A DNA stretch of 64,000 nucleotides from the NCBI RefSeq assembly GCF_022271405.1, contig NZ_JAJNAL010000002.1:248001-312000 (forward strand), in the 5' to 3' direction. How positions within the stretch are numbered: position 1 is the first letter of the stretch; the number at the start of each line of letters is the position of its first letter. The notes beneath the pieces were generated by a model. The model ran no database searches, was not told the origin of the DNA, and saw nothing but the letters and a program-made list of their open reading frames with translations. Positions 44,985 to 53,595 of the stretch are shown here, piece by piece. The position numbers and the translations under genes were made by a program. The DNA is from Rhodopseudomonas infernalis (GTDB lineage Bacteria; Pseudomonadota; Alphaproteobacteria; Rhizobiales; Xanthobacteraceae).

Positions 44985-46241
44985 TCAGCTCCCGGCGCCA
45001 CCCGCCGAGGGCAGCGCTGCCGCAGATGGACCTGCCGGCGTCTCGATGCCGGCTGCGGCGACCGTCGAAGCTGGTGCGGCCATGCCTTCAGGCTGCGCGG
45101 CTGACGGCTTCGCGGTCGGCTTCTTCGGCTTGTCCTGCTGCTTCGACCAGGTGATGTAATAGGCGACGATCGTCATCAGCGTGATGCCGGCGACGCTGAC
45201 CACGATCTGGACCAGCAGCGAGCCCGAGCTCAGCAGCAGCTCGAAATGCGCCACGAACGACAGAAAAACGCCGACGCAGAACACCGCCAGAGACTGCTGG
45301 CCGCATTTGATCAGCGGATCGAAAATCGGCCACTCCAGCCCCTTCCACTCCTTCGGCACGAAGCGGATCACCAGCACCACCAGCACGGCGAAATGCAGGA
45401 AGCGGTAGGGCGCCAGGTTGGTCTTGTCGTTGGGGTTGAAGGCGTCGTTGAGCCAGACCGGGAGCAACTCACCGAGTGCCGGGAATCGGCCCGCCATCGT
45501 CATCACCAGCGCGAACAGCATGTAGGCGACGCAGAACCACAGCATGGCGCGGGAGTTGATGATCGACTTGGACCGCATGGTGCCGCCGAGCGCGCACCAG
45601 GCGCCGAACACGAACAGCAACTGCCAGCAGAACGGGTTGAAGTACCAGCTGCCGCCGGGGTAGCCGGGCAAGTTCCAGCCGAAATGCCGTGCGGCGAAGT
45701 ACAGCGCGAACGACGCGATCATCACCGCGTCGGGTCTGCGCAGCATCAGCCACAGCACCGGCGGAAACAGCCCCATCAGGACGATATAGAGCGGCAGCAC
45801 GTCCAGATTGACCGGCTTGAATTTCAGCAGCAGGCCTTGCTTCAGCGTCTCGATCGGGCTGTCGACCAGGCCGGCGACGTTGAACTCGTTGATGATGTCG
45901 GGATCGCTGAAGCGTTGCGCGACATAGCCGATCGCCACGATGTAGATCACGAACAGCACGATGTGCGCGACGTAAAGCTGCCAGACCCGCTTGGTCAGCC
46001 GCGTGCCGCCGACGATGAAACCGCGCTCCAGCATCATCTTGGCGTAGACGAACGAGGCCGTGTAGCCGGAGATGAAAACGAACAGGTCGGCAGCGTCGCT
46101 GAAGCCGTAGTTCCGGGTGGTGATCCAGTTCACCACGTTGTCGGGGATGTGATCCAGGTAGATCGCCCAGTTGGCGACACCCCGGAACAGGTCCAGCCGC
46201 AGGTCGCGCCCTTTTCCAGGAAGAATGGCCTGAATTTGCAT
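44985..46241 (-). CDS. opgC: OpgC family membrane protein
   Basis: 418 residues. Ten or so hydrophobic segments are seen, with the family signature near the start: GRDLRLDLFRGVANWAIYLD (R-D-x-R-x-D-x-F-R-G) and NVVNWITTRNYGFSDAADLF-VFISGYTASFVYAK. OpgC is an inner-membrane protein that adds succinyl groups to osmoregulated periplasmic glucans. The C-terminal tail (from about residue 380) is alanine/proline-rich and probably unfolded. The opgG/opgH genes are not present. It is divergent from the complex I subunit gene. Confidence 0.92.
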   Translation of the reverse strand: MQIQAILPGKGRDLRLDLFRGVANWAIYLDHIPDNVVNWITTRNYGFSDAADLFVFISGYTASFVYAKMMLERGFIVGGTRLTKRVWQLYVAHIVLFVIYIVAIGYVAQRFSDPDIINEFNVAGLVDSPIETLKQGLLLKFKPVNLDVLPLYIVLMGLFPPVLWLMLRRPDAVMIASFALYFAARHFGWNLPGYPGGSWYFNPFCWQLLFVFGAWCALGGTMRSKSIINSRAMLWFCVAYMLFALVMTMAGRFPALGELLPVWLNDAFNPNDKTNLAPYRFLHFAVLVVLVIRFVPKEWKGLEWPIFDPLIKCGQQSLAVFCVGVFLSFVAHFELLLSSGSLLVQIVVSVAGITLMTIVAYYITWSKQQDKPKKPTAKPSAAQPEGMAAPASTVAAAGIETPAGPSAAALPSAGGAGS

Positions 46242-46460
46242 GAAGCGGTTCGTCCGTTTCGTTCGGGAAGCCTATCTGGTGCGAGACGGCTCGATTGTCA
46301 CGGGGGCGGGGACGGAATATACCCAATCAGGAAAAGAAATCGCCAAGCGATGGATCACGCGTGCGGGGGCCTGACCACGGTCGCGCCTCGGAACTTTACA
46401 CGATGAGCCGCGCTTTCACCAAACCACCGCAATGCCGCACCTGACAGGCCAGAACCTTCG

Positions 46461-46766
46461 ATGACCGCACGAATCTTCAAGCCCGCCAAGAACGCCATGC
46501 AGTCCGGCACCGCGAAGACGCGGGAATGGCAGCTCGACTACGAGCCCGAGGTGGCCCGGCAGATCGAGCCGCTGATGGGCTGGACCTCGTCCAGCGATAT
46601 GCAGCAGCAGATCAGCCTGCATTTCCACACCCGCGAGGAAGCCATCGCCTATTGCGAGCGCGAGGGCATCCCATACCAAGTTATCGAGCCCAAGCCTTCC
46701 GCGCGCCGCCGCGCGGCCTATGCGGACAATTTCGCGTTCCGTCGTCCGGAGCCGTGGACGCACTGA
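46461..46766 (+). CDS. ETC complex I subunit, NDUFS4-like
   Basis: 101 residues. The start TARIFKPAKNAMQSGTAKTR, then WQLDYEPEVARQIEPLMGW and the DMQQQISLHFHTREEAIAYC block match the ETC complex I subunit conserved region (NDUFS4, 18 kDa subunit), a supernumerary subunit of alphaproteobacterial and mitochondrial NADH dehydrogenase. The family is a strong marker of Alphaproteobacteria. It is encoded apart from the nuo operon, as usual. Confidence 0.95.
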   Translation: MTARIFKPAKNAMQSGTAKTREWQLDYEPEVARQIEPLMGWTSSSDMQQQISLHFHTREEAIAYCEREGIPYQVIEPKPSARRRAAYADNFAFRRPEPWTH

Positions 46767-46907
46767 TTCCGGACACCTCCGATCCGGAACGCCGAGTGGC
46801 GGGCGAGGGGGGCCCCGCCGCCGTTTCGACCGGAAGAACTCGGGCAAGGTCCAGCACCGCTGCGGACGACAAAGCGTCACGCGGCGGAGCTGCCCGGCCG
46901 CCCTTCC

Positions 46908-47672
46908 TCATTTTTTCAGGAACGAGCGAACACGGCTCTTGTGCTCCTCAGAGCCGAAGCATTCCTTTTCCATCGCAAGCGACGTGTCGAGGTTGAGGTT
47001 GACCGTGTCGCGCAGGATCTTGTTGAGGGACGCCTTGGTGGCGCGGATCGCCATCTGAGCCCCGTCGGCCAGTCGTTTGGCCATCGCCAGGGCTGACGGC
47101 AGCAGTTCGCCGTCGGGCACGACGTGGTTGACGAGGCCCATTTCCTTCGCCAGCGCTGCGTTGATCTTCTTGCCCGTGAACAGGAACTCCTTGGCGCGTG
47201 GCATCCCCACGATCCACGGCCAGATCGCGGCGCCACCGTCCCCGGCTGCAATGCCCGCCAGAACGTGCGTATCGGCGATGACGCCGCTTTCGCTCATGTA
47301 AATGATGTCGCCGAACAGCGCGAGCGTCGCCCCCAATCCGACGGCCGGGCCATTGACCGCGGTGATGATCGGCTGCGGCACCTCGAGCAGATCGACGATG
47401 ATCCTCCTGGCCTCGATGAACAGGCGATCGAGATCGCCCTCCGGCATGTCGGCGAACCATTCGATATCGCCACCGGCGCAGAATGCGCGACCTTCGCCCG
47501 TCAACACCACCGATCGGCATACGGCGTGTTCGGTGATGTCTCTGAACAGCCATGACATCTCGGTGTGCAGCCGGGCATCGATCGCATTCAGTCGGTCGTG
47601 ACGCGCGAAGCGGACGACCATGACGTGATCGATCGTTTCGAAGGTGATTAGTTTGTACTTATCCTGCCACAT
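46908..47672 (-). CDS. Enoyl-CoA hydratase/isomerase family protein
   Basis: 254 residues, crotonase fold. Oxyanion-hole strands are in EGRAFCAGGDIEWFADMPEG and in PAVGLGATLALFGDIIYMSE; the glutamate/aspartate positions lie near SGVIADTHVLAGIAAGDGG. The alpha-helical C-terminus is normal. It would hydrate or isomerise an enoyl-CoA. It is divergent from the acyl-CoA ligase at 48046, with which it shares the AT-rich intergenic region and the dyad at 47986-47999. The exact substrate is open. Confidence 0.9.
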   Translation of the reverse strand: MWQDKYKLITFETIDHVMVVRFARHDRLNAIDARLHTEMSWLFRDITEHAVCRSVVLTGEGRAFCAGGDIEWFADMPEGDLDRLFIEARRIIVDLLEVPQPIITAVNGPAVGLGATLALFGDIIYMSESGVIADTHVLAGIAAGDGGAAIWPWIVGMPRAKEFLFTGKKINAALAKEMGLVNHVVPDGELLPSALAMAKRLADGAQMAIRATKASLNKILRDTVNLNLDTSLAMEKECFGSEEHKSRVRSFLKK

Positions 47673-48045
47673 CGTTGGTCCTCTCCAAGGTCTGGTCTGA
47701 TTAGTCGGCGTCTCGTGCTGCGATGGTCTTTAAATCAGCGGCCAGCCGCGACTGTCCGGCGCGTCGCCGGTGATTCGAACGGCCTTTCTCCGGGTGAGAC
47801 GACGGGCTGGTCGAAGGCTTGCGCTGCCCGGCGGTGGCGCCTCCGCGTCGCGAGGGCAACGCGAGCACGCTCCGCATCGAGCCAGCCTGTCGCCTCAAGC
47901 GCTTCGAGGTGAATTAGAATTTCCATTTATTGCATTCCAATATTCAATCAACACCATGTAAAAAAACAAAAAAACTATTGCAACATGAATTGTCATTCAA
48001 TAATGGGAGGGAAATAGCGCGCCTGCATGGCGTGGGAGGAAAGCT
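47673..48045. other. 373-bp divergent promoter region of the catabolic block
   Basis: The part nearest the ligase (about 47905-48010) is AT-rich compared with its neighbours and carries a dyad at 47986-47999. Toward the enoyl-CoA hydratase side the sequence is ordinary GC-rich; short frames there have no family likeness. Promoters for both directions should be here. Confidence 0.6.
47986..47999. promoter_or_regulatory. Putative TetR-type operator
   Basis: TGAAT-TGTC-ATTCA is a perfect 5-bp inverted repeat in the divergent promoter region, 47 bp before the ligase start. The TGAAT-N4-ATTCA form is like operators I recall for TetR-family regulators of CoA-ester degradation. The TetR gene at 51794 is a candidate ligand. 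Confidence 0.45.
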
Positions 48046-49677
48046 GTGGCGCAGATCGAAACCGCCTATCACGCGTTCATTCGCGCCTGCGAATCGTGGC
48101 CCGATCGGCCCTTCCTTGCCGACATTTCGCGGGCGCGATCGGGGGTAACTGGGGAGGTAACGTTCGCGGCCGCCCGCCGGCGTGTGGACGAGTGGATTGA
48201 GCGCTTCGAACAAGCGGGTTACGGAGGCGGCCACCGCGTCGGGGTGTTGCTCGGCAATGATCCCGATCATTTCGTCATCAACCTCGCGCTCAACGCGATC
48301 GGTGCGTCGATTGTGCCGCTGAGCCTCGATGCTACCAGCCACGAACTGGCCTACGTCATCGACCATTCGGAAGCGGCTTTGATCGTCCATGGTGACGCCT
48401 GGACGGCGCACGTCACGGAGACGCTCTCGCGACTGACGAGTCCTCCTCCGACAATGTTGAAGGGCGATGTCTCGTGTCCCGCAGCGGGCAAGGCGCGCAA
48501 CGATGCGCGTCCCAACGCTTTGACTGAAGCAAGTCTGCTGTACACCTCGGGGACGACCGGGCGGCCCAAGGGCTGCATTCTGACCAATGCCTATTACCTT
48601 CGGCTCGGCCGCGCGTACGTGGAAGCGGGCGGTGCGGCGACCATTCGAGCGGGCGAGGAGCGGATTCTCAATCCGCTTCCGGTCTCGCACCAGAATGCAG
48701 GCATCTTCTCCTTCATGTGCGCGGTGCTCAGCGGAAGTTGCATTCTGCTGACCGATCGATTCCATGCCTCGACCTGGTGGCAGCAGGTCGCCCACAGTCG
48801 GGCGACCATCATTCACTATCTCGGAGTGATGCCGGCCATTCTGCTCAAATTGCCGAAGTGTCCGGAGGAGCGCAGCCACGGCGTACGCTTCGGCATCGGG
48901 GCCGGCGTCGAGCCGTCCTTGCATCAACCGTTCGAGCAGCGCTTCGGTTTTCCGCTCATCGAGTTGTGGGGGATGACCGAAGTCGGCTGCGGCTTCATCG
49001 CATCAGACGAGCCGCGTCAGGTCGGCAGCCGCGCGGTGGGCACGGTAAAAACCAGCGATCCCGATCAGTTCGAGGTTCGCCTGGTGGACGATGGCGGCAA
49101 CGATGTCGCGGTCGGCGAAACCGGCGAATTGCTGGTGCGAAAGCCCGGTGCCGATCCGTCGAAGGACATGTTCGCCGGCTATCTGAAGGACCCGGCGGCG
49201 ACGGCGGCGGCCTGGCAGGGCGGCTGGTTTCACACCGGCGACGCCTTCCGGCAAGACGCCGCGGGTACGCTCTTCTTCGTCGAGCGACGCAAGAACATCA
49301 TCCGGCGTTCGGGCGAGAATATCGCGGCGGCGGAAGTCGAAACGGTGCTTCTCGACCATGCACGCGTCGCCCGCACGGCGGTCATCGCCGTCAAGGACGA
49401 AATCCGGGACGAGGAAGTTTTCGCCTGCATCGTCGTGAAAGATGGTTCCGCCGACGCCGCTCTGGCGGAGGAGCTGTTCGATTGGTGCAAGGAACGGCTG
49501 GCCTACTACAAGGCGCCGGGGTGGATCGTGTTCCTCGACGACATACCGGTGACCTCCACCCAGAAGGTGCAGAAATCGACCATCTTCGCCAGCGGCGAGG
49601 AGCCGCGGCATCATCCCAACGCAATTGACCTGCGCGCGCTCAAGAAGCGCGACGCGTCGTCTCGATCGGAGCGGTAG
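48046..49677 (+). CDS. AMP-forming acyl-CoA synthetase
   Basis: 543 residues from a GTG start with GGGAGGA six bases upstream. ATP-binding motif ASLLYTSGTTGRPKGCILTN, the A5 block PLIELWGMTEVG, the hinge RRSGENIAAAEVE and the C-terminal catalytic lysine in PVTSTQKVQKSTI are all present, so the enzyme should activate an acid to its CoA thioester through an acyl-adenylate. It resembles the crotonobetaine/carnitine-CoA ligase and long-chain CoA ligase groups. It is the first gene of a rightward run to 53204. The acid is unknown. Confidence 0.93.
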   Translation: MAQIETAYHAFIRACESWPDRPFLADISRARSGVTGEVTFAAARRRVDEWIERFEQAGYGGGHRVGVLLGNDPDHFVINLALNAIGASIVPLSLDATSHELAYVIDHSEAALIVHGDAWTAHVTETLSRLTSPPPTMLKGDVSCPAAGKARNDARPNALTEASLLYTSGTTGRPKGCILTNAYYLRLGRAYVEAGGAATIRAGEERILNPLPVSHQNAGIFSFMCAVLSGSCILLTDRFHASTWWQQVAHSRATIIHYLGVMPAILLKLPKCPEERSHGVRFGIGAGVEPSLHQPFEQRFGFPLIELWGMTEVGCGFIASDEPRQVGSRAVGTVKTSDPDQFEVRLVDDGGNDVAVGETGELLVRKPGADPSKDMFAGYLKDPAATAAAWQGGWFHTGDAFRQDAAGTLFFVERRKNIIRRSGENIAAAEVETVLLDHARVARTAVIAVKDEIRDEEVFACIVVKDGSADAALAEELFDWCKERLAYYKAPGWIVFLDDIPVTSTQKVQKSTIFASGEEPRHHPNAIDLRALKKRDASSRSER

Positions 49678-49680
49678 ACC

Positions 49681-50403
49681 ATGAGCACACCGTTCGATCT
49701 CACCGATCAGACCATCCTCGTCAGCGGCGCCGCAGGCGGCATCGGCTATGCCGCGGCGGTGGCGCTGGCGACGCAGGGCGCACGTGTGGTGCTGTGCGAT
49801 CGCCGCCCGATTGAGGATGAAAGGCTGCGCCGGCTCGGAGCTCGCGCGACATTCGCTGTTTGCGACGTCACCTCCAGGAGCGGCGTCGAGGACCTGCACA
49901 GCGCTTTTCCCAAGGTCGACGGGCTGGTGCTCGCCGCCGGAATCCTGCCCTTCGACAACTGGATGGATGACGACTGGGATCAGTCGTTCGACCGCGTGAT
50001 GGCGGTGAACGTGCGCGGCTGCATCAATCTCGTCCGGGCTTATTTCCCGGGCATGTGCGAGCGGCGAAGCGGCCGTGTCGTGTTCGTCGGTTCGGCGTCC
50101 GGTCGGATGGGCGGGATGCAGGCCGGACCTCACTACGCCGCGTCGAAGGGGGCGGTGCATTCCTTGGTCCGGTGGTACGCGAAGCGTGCCGCTCCGCTCG
50201 GCGTCTGCGTCAACGGCGTCGCGCCGGGAAGCATCGCGACGGAGATGCTCGATGGGCAGCCATTCGATGCCGCGCGCGTGCCGATGCGGCGGATGGGCAC
50301 CGTGGACGAGGTGGCGTGGCCCATTGCGTTCCTGTGCTCACCGGCGGCCGGATACATGAACGGTGCCGTGATCGATATCAACGGTGGTCTCGTGTTTTCC
50401 TGA
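49681..50403 (+). CDS. SDR family oxidoreductase (first of two)
   Basis: 240 residues of the classical short-chain dehydrogenase type. Cofactor motif ILVSGAAGGIGYAAAVAL (S-G-x-x-x-G-I-G), the NNAG-equivalent VLAAGILPFDNW and the active-site tyrosine/lysine in HYAASKGAVHSLVRW; a preceding serine lies in VGSASGRMGG. It starts three bases after the ligase stop, so it is probably co-transcribed. It would oxidise a hydroxyacyl or alcohol intermediate. The C-terminal region has PGSIATEML as usual. Confidence 0.92.
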   Translation: MSTPFDLTDQTILVSGAAGGIGYAAAVALATQGARVVLCDRRPIEDERLRRLGARATFAVCDVTSRSGVEDLHSAFPKVDGLVLAAGILPFDNWMDDDWDQSFDRVMAVNVRGCINLVRAYFPGMCERRSGRVVFVGSASGRMGGMQAGPHYAASKGAVHSLVRWYAKRAAPLGVCVNGVAPGSIATEMLDGQPFDAARVPMRRMGTVDEVAWPIAFLCSPAAGYMNGAVIDINGGLVFS

Positions 50404-50447
50404 CCGCCGTCTCACCAAGAAAATAACAAACTAAGGAGGAGGCCTGG

Positions 50448-51674
50448 ATGCGTTCGAAACGATGGAAGACTCTCGCAGCAACTTTGGCGCTTGCGTTCTC
50501 GGCCGGCTCGGCCTGGTCGCAAAGCGCGCCGGTGAAGATCAAGATCGGCGTTCTCAACGACCAATCCGGCATCGGTGTCGCACTTGCAGGACCGGGATCG
50601 GTCGTTGCCGCCCAGCTCGCAATTGCAGACTACGAAAAGGCTCATCCGGGTTCCAAGATCGAGCTGATTTCCGCAGATCACCAGAACAAGCCGGACGTCG
50701 GCTCGTCGATCGCGCGGCAGTGGTACGAGCGCGACGGCGTCAGCGCGATTTTCGACGTGCAGACGTCCTCGGTCGCATTGGCGGTGAGCGAGCTGACGCG
50801 GCAGCAGAACAAGGCCTTTATCGCGTCTGGCGCTGGCTCCGCCGATCTCACGGGCGTGAAATGTTCTCCGAACACCGTTCAGTGGACCTATGATACCTGG
50901 GCCCTGGCGAATGCTACCGGTTCCGCGATCGTCAAAACCGGCGGCAAATCCTGGTTCTTCATCACGGCGGACTACAGCTTCGGCCATGCGCTGGAAAAGG
51001 ATACGACCAGCGTCGTGCTCAAGAACGGCGGAACGGTCAAAGGCCACGTGCTTCACCCGTTCGGCACGGCCGACTACGCATCCTTCATTCTGCAGGCTCA
51101 AGCCTCGAAGTCGGACATCGTCGGCCTGGCGACCTCTTCCGGCGACCTGATCAATCTGATCAAGCAGAGTGCCGAGTTCGGCGTGTCGAACGGCGGCCAG
51201 AAGCTCGCCGCATTGCTGATGTTCATTTCGGACGTGCACGCGCTGGGGCTGAATTCGACGCAGGGTCTGCTGTTGGCTTCGGCGTTCTATTGGGATCTGA
51301 CCCCCGAGACGCGCGATTGGTCGAAGCGATTTGCCGAAAAATACCGTGCCCAGATGCCCACCATGGTCCAGGCCGGTGTCTACGCCAGCGTCCTGCACTA
51401 TCTGAAAGCCGTCGAGGCTTTGCCTGAAGCCGATCGTGAAAACGGCGCCAAGGTGATTCAGAAGATGAAGGACATCGGCACCGACGACGTGCTGTTCGGC
51501 AAGGGCACGATCCGCGCCGACGGCCGCAAACTGCACGACATGTACCTGTTCCAGGTGAAGACGCCGCAGGAGTCGAAAGCGCCGTGGGACTACTACAAAA
51601 AGATCACGACGATCCCCGCAGCCGAAGCCTTCCGTCCGATCGAGCAGGGCGGCTGCCCGCTGGTCGGTCAGTGA
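50448..51674 (+). CDS. Lone ABC-type substrate-binding protein (paralogue of 26068-27276)
   Basis: 408 residues with a strong ribosome site (AAGGAGGA). Signal peptide MRSKRWKTLAATLALAFS ends near A-W-S-Q-S. The Peripla_BP_6 fold begins IKIGVLNDQSGIGVALAGPG. Motifs shared with 26068-27276: KCSPNTVQWTYDTWALAN, FFITADYSFGHALEKDTTS, HPFGTADYASFILQAQASK and KAPWDYYKKITTIPA, with Cys in both the central and the C-terminal part. No permease or ATPase gene follows. Its position within the acyl-CoA block suggests that it recognises the compound that the block degrades. Confidence 0.9.
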   Translation: MRSKRWKTLAATLALAFSAGSAWSQSAPVKIKIGVLNDQSGIGVALAGPGSVVAAQLAIADYEKAHPGSKIELISADHQNKPDVGSSIARQWYERDGVSAIFDVQTSSVALAVSELTRQQNKAFIASGAGSADLTGVKCSPNTVQWTYDTWALANATGSAIVKTGGKSWFFITADYSFGHALEKDTTSVVLKNGGTVKGHVLHPFGTADYASFILQAQASKSDIVGLATSSGDLINLIKQSAEFGVSNGGQKLAALLMFISDVHALGLNSTQGLLLASAFYWDLTPETRDWSKRFAEKYRAQMPTMVQAGVYASVLHYLKAVEALPEADRENGAKVIQKMKDIGTDDVLFGKGTIRADGRKLHDMYLFQVKTPQESKAPWDYYKKITTIPAAEAFRPIEQGGCPLVGQ

Positions 51675-51793
51675 TATCGCGCCGGGCCCATGCGACCAGC
51701 GGGTGGGCCCGGCGCCGGCGCTACTCTCGTCTTTCGCGCCCCATCGATCTCCTATATGTCTGGCGAACCTTCACCTCAATCGAAAGCTTCGGG

Positions 51794-52456
51794 ATGAGTC
51801 GGTCGCCGCTACTCAAATTCAAGCGCTCCAGGGGTGATAAACTGGACGACACGCGGCGCGCGATCTACACGGCGGCGATCGAGGTGGTCGGCGAAGAGGG
51901 CTACGCGAACGCCACCATCGTCAAGATCGCAGAGCGCGCCAAGATCGCCACGGGAACATTCTACAATTGCTTCGAGACCCGGCAGGATCTGTTCGATCAA
52001 TTGCTTCCGGTGTTGGGCGAGAGACTGCTCGCGCACCTGCGCGCCCAGGTGCCGGAGGATGCGCGCGGGATTGCGCGCGAACTGGCACGGATCAGGGCGT
52101 ATTTCGATTTCTGCCGGAGGACGCCCGGGTTTCTGCGCATCCTGAACGAGGCGGAAGTGTTTGCGCCAGAGGCATATATGAGCCACGTCCGTCGCTTCTA
52201 CGAGAGTTATCAGCGCGCGTTGATGCGATCCAGCAGTCATGGCGAATTGAAAGACTATTCCGCGGAGGATCTGGATATCGTCGTGTTCATTCTGTTCGGT
52301 GTTCGCAGCTATCTGTCCACGATGTATCAGTACAATTTCATCGATCGCGGCACGGCGTCGCTGGAGCGTGTGCTCGCGGTTTACGAAAAGCTGCTGACGC
52401 AAGGGCTGTTTCGCGAGATGCCGTCCGCGTACGAGCCGGTTCGTTCCGGTGGGTGA
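51794..52456 (+). CDS. TetR family transcriptional regulator
   Basis: 220 residues from ATG 51794. The N-terminal HTH is at about residues 20-65, with TIVKIAERAKIATGTFYNCF and an EGY-rich helix one (VVGEEGYANA). The C-terminal ligand domain is about residues 80-200. The gene lies 119 bp after the binding protein and seven bases before the second SDR, so it is within or next to the catabolic block and is its likely regulator. The palindrome at 47986-47999 is a candidate operator. Confidence 0.92.
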   Translation: MSRSPLLKFKRSRGDKLDDTRRAIYTAAIEVVGEEGYANATIVKIAERAKIATGTFYNCFETRQDLFDQLLPVLGERLLAHLRAQVPEDARGIARELARIRAYFDFCRRTPGFLRILNEAEVFAPEAYMSHVRRFYESYQRALMRSSSHGELKDYSAEDLDIVVFILFGVRSYLSTMYQYNFIDRGTASLERVLAVYEKLLTQGLFREMPSAYEPVRSGG

Positions 52457-52463
52457 AGGCGTC

Positions 52464-53204
52464 ATGACGAAGCCTGTCGTGGTGATCACCGGCGCGGCCG
52501 GCGGGATCGGATTCGCGACCGCGCAGCACTTCCTGAGCCGCGGCTGGACCGTCCATGCGCTTGACAAAACGCGCCCCGGGATTGATGGCGCGATCGGCCA
52601 TTCATGCGACGTGACCGACGAGGCCGCGTTGTGCTCGGCGGCGCAGTCCATCGGGCCGCTCGATGCGCTGGTGACCGCAGCCGGGATCAATCTGCGGCCG
52701 CACGACAATGCGGCGGAGCGTCTCAGTCTCGCTGCCTGGGATCAGACGATCGCGGTCAATTTGACCGGCACGATGCTGACCGTTCGCGTGTTTCGACCGA
52801 ATATCCGGCCGGACGGCGCGATCGTCGTGGTCGGCAGCGTCGCGGCTCTGCGCGCGATGCCGCGGTCCGACGCCTATACGGCCAGTAAAGGTGCCATCAC
52901 GGCGCTGACCCGGAGTTGGGCGGTGGACTACAGCCGGGACGGCGTGCGTGTGAATTGCGTCGCGCCCGGGCCGACCGATACGGCGATGATGGCCGACATC
53001 CGCGACAGCCATGTCGGGACACAGGGAATCGAGTTGCCCCAGCAACGATTGGCCAGTCCGAACGAAGTCGCGCAGGTCATCGGATTCCTGGCTTCACCGG
53101 AAGCGTCGTACGTCTCGGGGGCAGTGGTGCCGGTCGATGGTGGCGCTACCGCGCACAGTGCCGGTGTCGCGTTTCCGCGCCGGAATCGGCAGCAGCAGGC
53201 GTAG
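52464..53204 (+). CDS. SDR family oxidoreductase (second of two)
   Basis: 246 residues from ATG 52464. Cofactor motif VVITGAAGGIGFATAQHFL, ALVTAAGINLRP and the active site VGSVAALRAMPRSDAYTASK with Y-x-x-x-K are intact. The C-terminal VNCVAPGPTDTAMMADIRD block is classical. It begins seven bases after the TetR stop. It is a paralogue of the SDR at 49681 only at family level. It would act on a hydroxy or keto intermediate of the same pathway. Confidence 0.92.
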   Translation: MTKPVVVITGAAGGIGFATAQHFLSRGWTVHALDKTRPGIDGAIGHSCDVTDEAALCSAAQSIGPLDALVTAAGINLRPHDNAAERLSLAAWDQTIAVNLTGTMLTVRVFRPNIRPDGAIVVVGSVAALRAMPRSDAYTASKGAITALTRSWAVDYSRDGVRVNCVAPGPTDTAMMADIRDSHVGTQGIELPQQRLASPNEVAQVIGFLASPEASYVSGAVVPVDGGATAHSAGVAFPRRNRQQQA

Positions 53205-53595
53205 TCGCCAAAACAATCTGGAGCCGATATGTCGTTTGTCACGTGCATTCGGTCCCACATCGCGAAAGAGCGGGGCTTGTGGATGGCGCTTGCATCGCAG
53301 ATTAAACCGGGTTCGACTGGGGTTAAGCCGAACGCGACGCCGCGCCTCGATTGGTCGCCTGATTGTGCTGCAAGCGGGCGGTTGGGGACGACGGTCGGCG
53401 GGGGATTGTCCGGCCGTGTAGGTCATTGGTCCTGCCTCATGACCTCTCGGCACAAGCGGACCGGGCGGCCAATTGCTATCGTCGACGCTTCAATCGGATT
53501 ACGAGAGGTTAGGGTTGCGTCCCGCGCCCGCGGGATGACACCATGTGCCGAACGCTTCGCCCGAAGCGAGCCATAACTGCACTGCCGGAAACGCC
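53205..53595. other. 391-bp intergenic region before mccB
   Basis: Open frames cross it but none has convincing composition. A palindromic piece (GTCCCGCGCCCGCGGGATGAC, near 53519) resembles the outer ends of the intergenic repeats elsewhere in the window. The promoter of the mccB operon should be in the right-hand part. Confidence 0.5.

Noticed and set aside
53229-53576. 115-codon frame before mccB
   Set aside because: Mixed composition, no ribosome site, no family, and it covers the expected mccB promoter.
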